Shown piece by piece: positions 15,949 through 23,368 of a stretch of DNA of 64,000 bases. The notes under the pieces were generated by a model. The model did not search any database. It had not been told where the DNA came from and saw only the letters and a program-made list of their open reading frames with translations. Source of the stretch: UBA2211 sp035404185. Lineage in GTDB: Bacteria > Patescibacteriota > Minisyncoccia > Minisyncoccales > Minisyncoccaceae. The position numbers and the translations under genes are program-made. The stretch covers positions 248,001-312,000 of the forward strand of contig OZ246399.1 of assembly GCA_965230985.1 (NCBI GenBank), read 5' to 3'. Every line of letters begins with the position of its first letter. Within the stretch, counting starts at the first letter, position 1.

Positions 15949-16698
15949 ATGAAAAATAGAACAAAAATATTAATAGGTGTTTTTGTGATACTTAGTCTAG
16001 TATCTGTTTTGTGGTTTGATTTGGTTTTCTTGAAACACAATGGAGATACTTTTGAAAAAGAATTAATGAAGGCGGGAGAAACCAGCGATGTGGTTATTGT
16101 TTTTAATTCTGGGGGGTGGGGAACAGTTCCTTTTGATCAAGCTTTCGATTTTAATCCCATAATTAATGAAACAAAGGAACTTATTGAAAGTAAAAATTAT
16201 AAAGTTTCTATTGTCCAATATTACAGAACTCAACAAAACTTTTTTGCTAAAGTTGCTTCATTAAAAGAAACATTGTTTAATTTTCCAGATAGTTCTAGAG
16301 TTTTTTCTGATAGAATAGACGAATTTTTAGAAAAGAATCCTAATGATAAAGTAATTATCGCAGGATTATCTAATGGAGCATCTTTTATTGATTCAGCTAT
16401 GGAAGATTTGAAAGATAAAAAAGATAATGTCTGGGCTATTGAATTGGGTGCTCCTTTTTGGAAAAAAAATACCAAAAGCGAGAACATAATTTCTCTTAAT
16501 AATCAAGCTGATATTTTAGCCAATGGAAAGTTAGGCCAAATTATTATTTCTTTAATCAAAACACCTTTTATCTGGATATATAATAATATTTCAGGTAATC
16601 ATATTTCATTAACTCAGGCAATGCATGTTAGAGGGCATGATTATTATTGGCAAGAGGTTAAAGATGATATCACATCTTTTGTTAATAAAGAGTTCTAA
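15949..16698 (+). CDS. Membrane-anchored alpha/beta-hydrolase-like protein
   Basis: The family is not recognised with certainty. The 249-residue protein has one N-terminal hydrophobic anchor (residues 7-28). The soluble part has FNSGGWGTVPF near its start, a nucleophile-elbow-like strand VIIAGLSNGASF with GxSxG, and a late histidine (RGHDYYW), the order expected of a serine hydrolase. It would act outside the cytoplasmic membrane. It follows greA by one nt and is closed by a terminator. Confidence 0.5.
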   Translation: MKNRTKILIGVFVILSLVSVLWFDLVFLKHNGDTFEKELMKAGETSDVVIVFNSGGWGTVPFDQAFDFNPIINETKELIESKNYKVSIVQYYRTQQNFFAKVASLKETLFNFPDSSRVFSDRIDEFLEKNPNDKVIIAGLSNGASFIDSAMEDLKDKKDNVWAIELGAPFWKKNTKSENIISLNNQADILANGKLGQIIISLIKTPFIWIYNNISGNHISLTQAMHVRGHDYYWQEVKDDITSFVNKEF

Positions 16699-16724
16699 AA
16701 TCGGCTTGTAAGGCCGGTTTTTTT
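16699..16724 (+). terminator. Terminator behind the hydrolase-like gene
   Basis: A stem formed by AATCGGCTT and AAGGCCGGTT-type arms (one or two G-T pairs, 3-nt loop) is followed by seven T. Its loop and arm region also hold the -35 box of the next gene. Confidence 0.78.
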
Positions 16725-16734
16725 ATATTAGAAT
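16706..16734 (+). promoter_or_regulatory. Promoter of the flippase-like gene, embedded in the terminator
   Basis: TTGTAA (16706-16711, in the terminator hairpin) and TAGAAT (16729-16734) are 17 nt apart. Transcription would start at the A of the ATG at 16741. Confidence 0.6.
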
Positions 16735-16740
16735 AAGGGT

Positions 16741-17751
16741 ATGAGTTTTTCAATTAAACAAAAAGTGTTGTTTGGATTTTCCTTGATTTTAGGATTGATT
16801 ATTTTTATTCAGCTGGGAAAAGTTATTGGCTGGGAAGAGATAGGAGAGGCTTTTTCTGTTTTTACTGGTTGGCAGGGTTTGGTAATTATATTCCTTTCTT
16901 TTTTGATTGCGGCTATTGGCAATTGGAGATGGCAGGAGATATTAAAAGATTCAGGAACCAAGGTTTCATTTTTTACTCTTTTTAAAATCTATCTTGGAGG
17001 ATATTCTATGATGTATCTTATGCCAATCTTGATCTGGGGCGGAGAGGCTTTTAGAGTTTATGGATTAACTAAAGAAAAAGATATTTCTTGGAAAAAAACA
17101 TTTGCTTCTGTAATTATTGAAAGAATACTTGAATGGACAGCTAATATTCTGATTATCTTTTTGGGGTTAGCCTTCTTTTTGTATAATGTTTATCTTCCTC
17201 CTCAAAAATTAGTAATAATATTTGGAGCGTCTCTTACTTTCTTTGTTTTCTGTATTTCTTATTTTTATATCAAAGCATTAGGAAAGAAAAGTATTATTCG
17301 TGATATTGTGAAGAGATTCTGGAAGAAAGAGGTAAGTGATGATAATGGTTTTATCTCTGTTGAAAACGATGTTTTTAAATATTTTCAATGGGGAAAAAGT
17401 TTTAATAAAGGAGTAGCACTTTCAATATTAAGAGCTCTTGTAATGCAATTAAGAGTTTGGATATTAATAATATTCTTGGGTCATACGATAGGATTCTTTC
17501 CATCTTTATCAATTTTAGGATTTTCATATTTATCATCAATGATTCCAATTCCAACCTCACTTGGTTCGCACGAAGCAATTCAATATTATGCTTTTACATC
17601 TTTAGGGTTATTAGCTTCAACGGCAACGGTTTTTACATTGATTATAAGAGCAGCTGAAGTAATTGTTTCTAGTATCGGAATGATGTTCCTTTTGAGGACT
17701 GGATTTAAATTAGCAGAGAGTAAGATTTTTAATTATGACAAAAGTAAATAA
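16741..17751 (+). CDS. Lysylphosphatidylglycerol synthase/flippase-like membrane protein (UPF0104 type)
   Basis: This 336-residue integral membrane protein has about eight hydrophobic segments. It has the family signature PIPTSLGSHEA (PxPxxxGxxE) in the second half and ERILEWTANILIIF in the middle. Related proteins include the membrane part of MprF and AglD-linked proteins that move lipids or lipid-linked sugars; there is no soluble transferase domain here. Its last 17 nt overlap the half-MFS gene. Confidence 0.72.
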   Translation: MSFSIKQKVLFGFSLILGLIIFIQLGKVIGWEEIGEAFSVFTGWQGLVIIFLSFLIAAIGNWRWQEILKDSGTKVSFFTLFKIYLGGYSMMYLMPILIWGGEAFRVYGLTKEKDISWKKTFASVIIERILEWTANILIIFLGLAFFLYNVYLPPQKLVIIFGASLTFFVFCISYFYIKALGKKSIIRDIVKRFWKKEVSDDNGFISVENDVFKYFQWGKSFNKGVALSILRALVMQLRVWILIIFLGHTIGFFPSLSILGFSYLSSMIPIPTSLGSHEAIQYYAFTSLGLLASTATVFTLIIRAAEVIVSSIGMMFLLRTGFKLAESKIFNYDKSK

Positions 17752-18367
17752 AATAGTTAAGTATCTAATATTAGCAGATATAGCTTTTTGGACAGGGTGG
17801 GGATTAGTGAGTCCGGTTTTTGCTATTTTCATTGTCGAAAAAATTCAAGGAGGGACAGCTTTGGTTGTTGGTACAGCTACTGCTGTTTATTGGTTTTTTA
17901 GATCTTTACTGGTTCTTCCTTCAGGAAGATTATTAGATAAGTATGCGGGAGAAAAAGATGATTATCTTTTTCTTGTTGCTGGAAATTTTATCTCCACTCT
18001 CGTTTTATTTGGATACATTTTTGCTATTTATCCTTGGCACATATATGTTCTCCAAGCTTTTTATGGTATTGGAATAGCAATGGGTTTGTCTGGTTGGCGA
18101 GCAATATTTACAAGAAATATTGATAAAGGCAAAGAAGCTAGCGAGTGGGCATTAGACGATACATCGTTAAGTCTTGGAACAGCAGCAGCTGGAATTATCA
18201 CTGGGGTATTGGTTACAAAGATGGGATATACTATCACTTTTGGTATCGCTGGATTTTTAGGAATTTTAAGTGTATTATTGCTTCTTTGTCTAAGAAAAGA
18301 AATTGAGGGAGTTTTTAATAGAAGATTTCACTCTAACTTGAAAGATATTTTTAGAGATAAACAATGA
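17735..18367 (+). CDS. Half-length MFS-type membrane protein
   Basis: The 210-residue protein has about six membrane helices, half of a normal 12-helix major facilitator. The first loop carries FRSLLVLPSGRLLDKYAGEKDD, similar to the conserved MFS loop GRLxDRxGRR. It stops after helix 6 at a charged tail without any remnant of the second half downstream, so a natural half transporter that would have to dimerise is likelier than a frameshift. It overlaps the flippase-like gene by 17 nt and polX by 4 nt. The substrate is unknown. Confidence 0.68.
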   Translation: MTKVNKIVKYLILADIAFWTGWGLVSPVFAIFIVEKIQGGTALVVGTATAVYWFFRSLLVLPSGRLLDKYAGEKDDYLFLVAGNFISTLVLFGYIFAIYPWHIYVLQAFYGIGIAMGLSGWRAIFTRNIDKGKEASEWALDDTSLSLGTAAAGIITGVLVTKMGYTITFGIAGFLGILSVLLLLCLRKEIEGVFNRRFHSNLKDIFRDKQ

Positions 18368-20097
18368 AAAATCAAGAGGTGGCTCAAATTTTATTTGAAA
18401 TAGGAGAATTCCTTGAATTGCAAGAAATTCCCTTTAAGCCTCAAGCCTATCAACAAGCAGCAATTGCGATTGATAATATGGAAGAGGATATTTTGGATTT
18501 GTATAAGAAAGAGGGGATTAAAGGGTTAGAAAAGATTCCAGGGGTAGGAAAAAGTATTGCTGAAAAGATTGAAGAATTTTTGAAGACAGGTAAGGTTAAA
18601 TATCTTAAGGAAATAAAGAAAGCATCTCCGATTGACTTAGAGGAATTAACTAAAGTTGAGGGATTGGGGGTGAAAAGAATAAAAAAGCTTTGGAAAGAGT
18701 TGGGAGTTAGAAATCTAAAAGATTTAGAAAAAGCACTAGACGATCACAAGATTGCTCCTTTATTTGGTTTTGGAGAGAAGATGGAACAAAATATTCTAGA
18801 ATCAATTCAATTCTTAAAACAGGGAAGAGGCAGATTTCTTTTACGAGAAATTATCCCTGAAGTGGAACGTATTTTGGAAAAGTTTAAGAAAATTAATGGT
18901 GTTGTTAATTTATCAGTTGCTGGTTCAACACGAAGGAGAAAAGAGACGATTGGTGATGTAGATTTTTTAGTAGCTATTAAAGATACAACTGATAAATATT
19001 TAGTGGAGAAGATAATGAATACTTTTGTTTCGATGGATGAAGTTATTAAAGTTGTAGGCAAAGGAGAAACTAAATCTTCTATTAGAACCAAAAATGGATT
19101 AAGTATGGATTTAAGATTGGTAAGTGAAGGTTCTTTTGGAGCGGCAATGCAATATTTTACTGGTTCAAAAGATCATAATATTGCTTTGCGTCGCATTGCT
19201 ATAAAGCAAGGATATAAGCTAAATGAGTATGGATTATTTAGAAACGAAAGAAAGATAAAAGGAGAAATAGAAGAGGAGATATATGAAAAACTAGGGATGG
19301 ATTGGATCCCTCCCGAAATGAGAGAGAATCAAGGAGAAATAGAGTTGGCTACTGAAAAGAAATTACCCAAGTTAATTGAATTAAAAGATATTAAGGGTGA
19401 TTTTCATTGCCATACTTCTTGGGATGGAGGAGAACATTCAATTAAAGAAATGGCAGAGAAAGCAATTAGTTTGGGTTATGAGTATATAGGAATTGCTGAT
19501 CATACTCAATCATTAAAGATTGAAAATGGTCTTAATGAAAAAAGACTTCTTGAGCAAAGAAAAGAAATCGATTTATTGAATAAGTCTTTTATTGAAAAAG
19601 GAATTGATTTTAAAATACTACAAGGCTCAGAAGTAGATATTTTAAAAGACGGCAGCTTAGATATTAATGATAAAACATTACAAATATTAGACTATGTTTC
19701 TGTTAGTATTCATTCTAATTTTAAAATGGGAAAAAGAGAGATGACGAAAAGAATAATTAAAGCGATTGAGCATCCACTAGTTAAAATATTAAATCATCCA
19801 ACGGGAATGATTTTAGGAAGGAGAGGAGAGTATGAAGTAGATATCGATGAAGTATTAAAAGCAGCTCAAAAAAATAATGTTGCATTAGAGATGAATTCAT
19901 ATCGTTCAGATATAGGATATCAAACAGCAAGATTAGCAAAAGAGATGGGAATTAAATTAACAATTGGTAGCGATGCTCACAATAAGAAAGAATTAGTTGA
20001 TATGCAATTTGGAGTTTATCAGGCCAGAAGAGGATGGCTAGAAAAGGGAGATGTTCTTAATGCTTTAACATTGGATAAATTAAGCCTTAAAAAATGA
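18364..20097 (+). CDS. polX: Family X DNA polymerase with PHP domain
   Basis: PolX fills gaps during base-excision repair, and its PHP domain is a manganese 3'-5' exonuclease/phosphatase. In the 577-residue protein, helix-hairpin-helix motifs come first (GLEKIPGVGKSIAEKIEEF; GLGVKRIKKLWKELG). The palm follows, with AGSTRRRKETIGDVDFLVA carrying the catalytic aspartates, and then the PHP domain from about residue 345 (GDFHCHTSWDGG, GIADHTQS, GSDAHNKKE). The ATGA overlaps on both sides tie it to its neighbours. Confidence 0.95.
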   Translation: MKNQEVAQILFEIGEFLELQEIPFKPQAYQQAAIAIDNMEEDILDLYKKEGIKGLEKIPGVGKSIAEKIEEFLKTGKVKYLKEIKKASPIDLEELTKVEGLGVKRIKKLWKELGVRNLKDLEKALDDHKIAPLFGFGEKMEQNILESIQFLKQGRGRFLLREIIPEVERILEKFKKINGVVNLSVAGSTRRRKETIGDVDFLVAIKDTTDKYLVEKIMNTFVSMDEVIKVVGKGETKSSIRTKNGLSMDLRLVSEGSFGAAMQYFTGSKDHNIALRRIAIKQGYKLNEYGLFRNERKIKGEIEEEIYEKLGMDWIPPEMRENQGEIELATEKKLPKLIELKDIKGDFHCHTSWDGGEHSIKEMAEKAISLGYEYIGIADHTQSLKIENGLNEKRLLEQRKEIDLLNKSFIEKGIDFKILQGSEVDILKDGSLDINDKTLQILDYVSVSIHSNFKMGKREMTKRIIKAIEHPLVKILNHPTGMILGRRGEYEVDIDEVLKAAQKNNVALEMNSYRSDIGYQTARLAKEMGIKLTIGSDAHNKKELVDMQFGVYQARRGWLEKGDVLNALTLDKLSLKK

Positions 20098-20519
20098 ATA
20101 AAAATCAAGAATTATTTCAAAGAGTTAAAGATTTAGGATTGCCTGATGGTGAATACGCTATTTTTGGTAGTGGCCCTATGGGGATTAGGAATATAAGGGA
20201 AATGCACGATGTAGATATTATTGTTTCAGAAAGAGTATATAATGAATATGTAGGCAAGTCAGGATGGAAGATAAAGAATATCTATGAAAACAATGGTTGT
20301 TTTAAAGGGCTGAATAATGATGTTCTTGAAATAGAAATGTGGAAGGACTGGTATACTGATTGGGATGTTAACAAATTAATTAAAGAAGCTGAAGTTATTG
20401 ATGGGTTGTCTTTTGTAAAGTTAGAATATTTAATTAAGTGGAAAAACTTTTTTGGAAGAGATAAGGACTTAAAAGATGTTGAGCTGATAGAAAAGTTTAA
20501 AAAATATGAAAAAATATAA
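20094..20519 (+). CDS. Small nucleotidyltransferase-fold protein
   Basis: This 141-residue protein has FGSGPMGIRNIREMHDVDIIV near its N-terminus (written in two parts: GSGPMG and HDVDIIV), which fits the GSxxxG ... DxD site of minimal nucleotidyltransferases. No HEPN partner is next to it, so a MNT-HEPN toxin-antitoxin is not supported. It overlaps polX by 4 nt and the PP-loop gene by 14 nt. Function unknown; the protein could also be a non-catalytic member. Confidence 0.55.
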   Translation: MNKNQELFQRVKDLGLPDGEYAIFGSGPMGIRNIREMHDVDIIVSERVYNEYVGKSGWKIKNIYENNGCFKGLNNDVLEIEMWKDWYTDWDVNKLIKEAEVIDGLSFVKLEYLIKWKNFFGRDKDLKDVELIEKFKKYEKI

Positions 20520-21438
20520 ATGTTTGGTTTTAATGTCGGGAGGACTTGATTCAATGCTCTCGGCTAAAATATTAAAAGAAGAAGGATTAGAAGTTACGCC
20601 TCTCTGTTTTGAGAGCTTCTTTTTTTCTTGTGTTGCAGCTAAAAAAGCAGCTAAACAGATTGGATTAAAATTAAGAGTTGAAGATTTTAGTCGTGAACAT
20701 TTGAAAGTAATTAAATCTCCTAAACACGGAAGAGGTTCGGGAATTAATCCTTGTATCGATTGTCATTTATTAATGATTAAAACTGCTGGAAAGATTATGA
20801 AAAAAGAAGGCTATGATTTTATAGTCACAGGCGAAGTTTTAGGACAAAGGCCAATGTCTCAGAATATTAATTCTCTTAATTTAATTGAAAAAGAATCAGG
20901 ATTAAAAGGATTAATTGTTCGTCCTTTATCAGTTAAAGTTCTACCTCCTACAATTCCGGAAAAATTAGGAATAATTAAAAGAGACCATTTCTATGATATT
21001 TCGGGAAGGGGAAGAGGGAGACAGATTGAATTAGCGAAAAAGTTTAAAATTAAAGAATATCCTAGTCCAGCAGGAGGTTGTATCCTAACTGATCCTAACT
21101 ATTCTAAAAAGCTATTCGAATTATTTAAAAGAGTTCCTAAATTTACTGGGAATGATGCAGAAGTAATTAAATTTGGTCGAGTTTTTTGGAATAAAGATTT
21201 ATTAGTGGTTGTTGCTCGAGACGCTAAAGAGTGTATTAAATTAACCAATATAAGAAAAAGAGGGGATGTAGTATTAGAACCTCACAATTTTTCTGGTCCA
21301 ACTGTATTAGTTCGTAAATACAAAAAATCACCTCAAGAAGAGATGATTGATTGTGGGATTGATTATGTTTATCAATATTCTAAGAATATTCCCGATGATT
21401 TTATTTTGAAACTTTTACCTTCTCCAAAACCTTTATAA
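20506..21438 (+). CDS. PP-loop ATPase, tRNA-thiolation-like (MnmA/ThiI-related)
   Basis: This 310-residue protein starts with a PP-loop (LMSGGLDSMLSAKIL) that adenylates tRNA or another substrate. It has two cysteines in NPCIDCH and VTGEVLGQRPMSQ, typical of tRNA sulfurtransferase relatives, followed by a C-terminal domain (PAGGCILTDPNYSKKL, EVIKFGRVFW). Related proteins are often annotated as thiouridylases. If it thiolates U34, it would complete an Elp3-Trm9 route to mcm5s2U, but this is inference. Its 3' end overlaps rplT on the other strand by 38 nt. Confidence 0.6.
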   Translation: MKKYKCLVLMSGGLDSMLSAKILKEEGLEVTPLCFESFFFSCVAAKKAAKQIGLKLRVEDFSREHLKVIKSPKHGRGSGINPCIDCHLLMIKTAGKIMKKEGYDFIVTGEVLGQRPMSQNINSLNLIEKESGLKGLIVRPLSVKVLPPTIPEKLGIIKRDHFYDISGRGRGRQIELAKKFKIKEYPSPAGGCILTDPNYSKKLFELFKRVPKFTGNDAEVIKFGRVFWNKDLLVVVARDAKECIKLTNIRKRGDVVLEPHNFSGPTVLVRKYKKSPQEEMIDCGIDYVYQYSKNIPDDFILKLLPSPKPL

Positions 21439-21754
21439 AGATTTCTGGATTTTCTTCGGCTAATTGAGACAATATCTTTCTATCTAATTCAATGTTGCAT
21501 TTCTTTAAAGCGGGAATGAATTTACTGTAAGTCATTCCGTTTTCTCTTAATGCAGCATTCATTTTAACGATCCATAATGATCTTTTGTCTCTCTTTTTTA
21601 CCTTTCTGTCTCTGTAAGCATATGACCATGCTTTCATTAAGGCCTGCTTAGCAGCGATGAATTTAGATTTTCTGCTCCATTTGTAACCTTTAGCCGCTTT
21701 AATAACTTTCTTTCTTCTTTTGTGGGCGGCAACACCCCTCTTTACTCTTACCAT
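21401..21754 (-). CDS. rplT: 50S ribosomal protein L20
   Basis: The 117-residue protein carries the L20 signature: a very basic N-terminal helix (VRVKRGVAAHKRRKKVIKAA) and KRDKRSLWIVKMNAALRENGMTYS. It binds 23S rRNA early in 50S assembly. It is the last gene of smpB-ssrA-infC-rpmI-rplT. Its end is antisense to 38 nt of the convergent PP-loop gene, with no terminator between them. Confidence 0.96.
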   Translation of the reverse strand: MVRVKRGVAAHKRRKKVIKAAKGYKWSRKSKFIAAKQALMKAWSYAYRDRKVKKRDKRSLWIVKMNAALRENGMTYSKFIPALKKCNIELDRKILSQLAEENPEIFIKVLEKVKVSK

Positions 21755-21758
21755 ATGT

Positions 21759-21950
21759 TTATTTTCCTAATATTTTTCTAATAATCTTAGCTTCTGACGG
21801 AGACATTTCTACCATTTTCTTCAAAGATCTTTTCTTTTGAGAAGACTTCTTTGATAAAAGGTGGTCTTGTCCGACTGCTCTCCTCATGACCTTTCCTGAT
21901 TTTGTTATTTTAAATCTTTTGACTAAAGATTTTCTTGTTTTTGCTTTCAT
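21759..21950 (-). CDS. rpmI: 50S ribosomal protein L35
   Basis: This 63-residue basic protein with KAKTRKSLVKRFKITKSGKV and the HLLSKKSSQKKR segment is a typical L35. It stands 1 nt behind infC and 4 nt before rplT, the standard IF3-L35-L20 order. Confidence 0.94.
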   Translation of the reverse strand: MKAKTRKSLVKRFKITKSGKVMRRAVGQDHLLSKKSSQKKRSLKKMVEMSPSEAKIIRKILGK

Positions 21951-21951
21951 G

Positions 21952-22461
21952 TTATTTTTTTGAAATAATCATTGATAATCCTTTCGGTTCTTTTTTTAAC
22001 TCTCTATCAATCTTTATTTCTAATTTAGTTTTTAATATTTCTATAAATTTATTCACCCTTTGAATTCCGAAGTCGGCTAATGATTTTTCTCTTCCTCTTA
22101 AACGTAATTCGATGTTTATTTTATCTCCTTTGTTTAAGAATTTTTCAGCAGCGTTAACTCTGGTTAGGATATCATTATCAGAAATATTGAAAGTCAGTCT
22201 GATATTCTTTGTTTCTGATTGTTTGCTGCCGGCAAGATTTTTTCTCTCTTTTTTCTGGAGTGAATAGAGATATTTGCCGTAATCTCCTAGCTTACAGATA
22301 GGGGGGCTAACCTTATCAGTAACCATAATGAGATCAATGCCTTTTTCTCGAGCGATTTCCAATGCCTGAGGCAAAGTAAAAACGCCCAATTGTTGGCCGT
22401 CTTCTGCGACTAGCCTCACTTCATTAACTTTTATTTGATTGTTGTATAATGGTTTGTTCAT
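21952..22461 (-). CDS. infC: Translation initiation factor IF-3
   Basis: IF-3 keeps 30S subunits free and checks start-codon pairing. The 169-residue protein has the N-domain NNQIKVNEVRLVAEDGQQLG and the C-domain with KNIRLTFNISDND and RLRGREKSLADFG. The start is ATG 22461; a longer frame to 22497 would run inside the tmRNA and is rejected. Only 5 nt separate the tmRNA 3' end from this ATG, with no Shine-Dalgarno sequence, so infC is probably translated from a processed or read-through tmRNA transcript. An ordinary ATG is used, not the rare AUU of many infC genes. Confidence 0.94.
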   Translation of the reverse strand: MNKPLYNNQIKVNEVRLVAEDGQQLGVFTLPQALEIAREKGIDLIMVTDKVSPPICKLGDYGKYLYSLQKKERKNLAGSKQSETKNIRLTFNISDNDILTRVNAAEKFLNKGDKINIELRLRGREKSLADFGIQRVNKFIEILKTKLEIKIDRELKKEPKGLSMIISKK

Positions 22462-22466
22462 TATTG

Positions 22467-22816
22467 TGGAGGTGGCGAGTAATGAGCTCGCGTCCAAATA
22501 TTATCCGATAATAACTCTACAAGCGTATTCCAATCTATTTTACAAGAATAAAGCTTAAGACTGGAAAGAATGCTTTAGACTCGAATCCTTGTTTTTTAAG
22601 TAATACATCTTGGATTAGGAATGTACTACCGGCCTCGCGATTTTAATGCCCTTTACTGCCCAGCGAGAATCGGCAGGAGGACACGCACTAAGCGTATGCT
22701 AATGCGGGTTGTTCAAATAAGTTGGCACTTGATTTGAGTTCTCTAAGTTTTACGAGATTTGAGAATACTCGGCTTGCATATTATTTTCAAACACTTGTCG
22801 AAGCGAATTCACCCCC
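22467..22816 (-). ncRNA. ssrA: tmRNA
   Basis: tmRNA with SmpB rescues ribosomes on broken mRNAs and tags the product. The 5' end GGGGGTG (22816-22810) pairs with CACCTCC (22474-22468) as the 7-bp acceptor stem with one G-T pair, followed by discriminator A at 22467; CCA is not encoded (CAA follows). TTCGAC lies near the 5' end, as in other tmRNAs, and GGACGCGAG ... CTCGC forms the T arm. The T loop CTCATTA departs from TTCRANY. The tag frame is at 22726-22688. The 5' end overlaps smpB by 8 nt. Confidence 0.93.
22688..22726 (-). other. tmRNA tag-peptide reading frame
   Basis: From the resume codon GCC (22726-22724) the frame encodes ANLFEQPALAYA and stops at TAG (22690-22688). The tag is hydrophobic at its end as expected for a proteolysis tag, but ends ALAYA and not the common ALAA. 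Confidence 0.72.
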
Positions 22817-23270
22817 TTACATTTAACTCATTTCTTATCTTTCTATCAATTTCTCTTTTCTTGATAGATTCTCTTTTGTCAAACTTCTTTTTGCCTTTGG
22901 CTAAGCCAAATTCAAGTTTTATTTTGTGTTTCTTAGTATAAACCGAAATAGGCACTAAAGTCAAGCCCTTTTCTGTTGATTTTTGAAGCAAATATTCTAT
23001 TTCTTCCTTGTTTAAAAGTAGTTTTCTATCTCTTCTTGGATCGTAGCCTTTATCAGCGTTTTCCGGTTGATAAGGAGGAATATTACCTCCAATCCAGAAA
23101 GCCTCGGCTAAACCGTTCTTATCGCGTTTAATGAGGATATAGGTGCCTGAGAGACTGGTGCTTCTTGTTCTTAAACCCTTAACTTCTTGTCCATTCAATA
23201 CTAAGCCGGCTTCGAACTTTTCGAGGATTTCATAATCAAAATATGCTTTTTTGTTTTCGGCTATACTCAT
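22809..23270 (-). CDS. smpB: SsrA-binding protein SmpB
   Basis: SmpB delivers tmRNA to stalled ribosomes. The 153-residue protein has the core KKAYFDYEILEKFEAGLVL, GQEVKGLRTRSTSLSGTY, the RKLLLNKEEI segment and a basic C-terminal tail (KGKKKFDKRESIKKREIDRK). The stop codon TGA (22811-22809) and the two codons before it lie within the tmRNA 5' strand, so smpB and ssrA overlap by 8 nt. A GATAAT at 23284-23279 on the same strand could be a -10 about 8 nt before the ATG, though the -35 is weak. Confidence 0.95.
   Translation of the reverse strand: MSIAENKKAYFDYEILEKFEAGLVLNGQEVKGLRTRSTSLSGTYILIKRDKNGLAEAFWIGGNIPPYQPENADKGYDPRRDRKLLLNKEEIEYLLQKSTEKGLTLVPISVYTKKHKIKLEFGLAKGKKKFDKRESIKKREIDRKIRNELNVRG
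22821..22849 (-). promoter_or_regulatory. Candidate ssrA promoter inside smpB
   Basis: On the minus strand TTGATA (22849-22844) and TTAAAT (22826-22821) are 17 nt apart. Transcription would start within the GGGGG at 22816-22812, that is, at the mature tmRNA 5' end. Confidence 0.45.
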
Positions 23271-23331
23271 ATCTTTATATTATCTGATTTTTATGGATAT
23301 TGAAAGGAAAGTAACAAATAAAAAAAAGAAC

Positions 23332-23368
23332 GGGGTAATATTTATTGCTTTAAATAACATATTACCCC
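23332..23368 (-). terminator. Terminator of the 68-residue membrane protein gene
   Basis: On the minus strand GGGGTAATAT (23368-23359) pairs perfectly with ATATTACCCC (23341-23332) across a 17-nt loop, followed by a T-rich tract. The stop codon of the gene lies in the 5' arm. Confidence 0.78.

Noticed and set aside
20094..20519. MNT-HEPN toxin-antitoxin involving the small nucleotidyltransferase
   Set aside because: Neither neighbour is a HEPN protein; the gene overlaps polX and a PP-loop gene.
22462..22497. Longer IF-3 start at 22497
   Set aside because: The extra 12 codons lie inside the tmRNA T arm and acceptor stem; ATG 22461 gives the normal IF-3 N-terminus.
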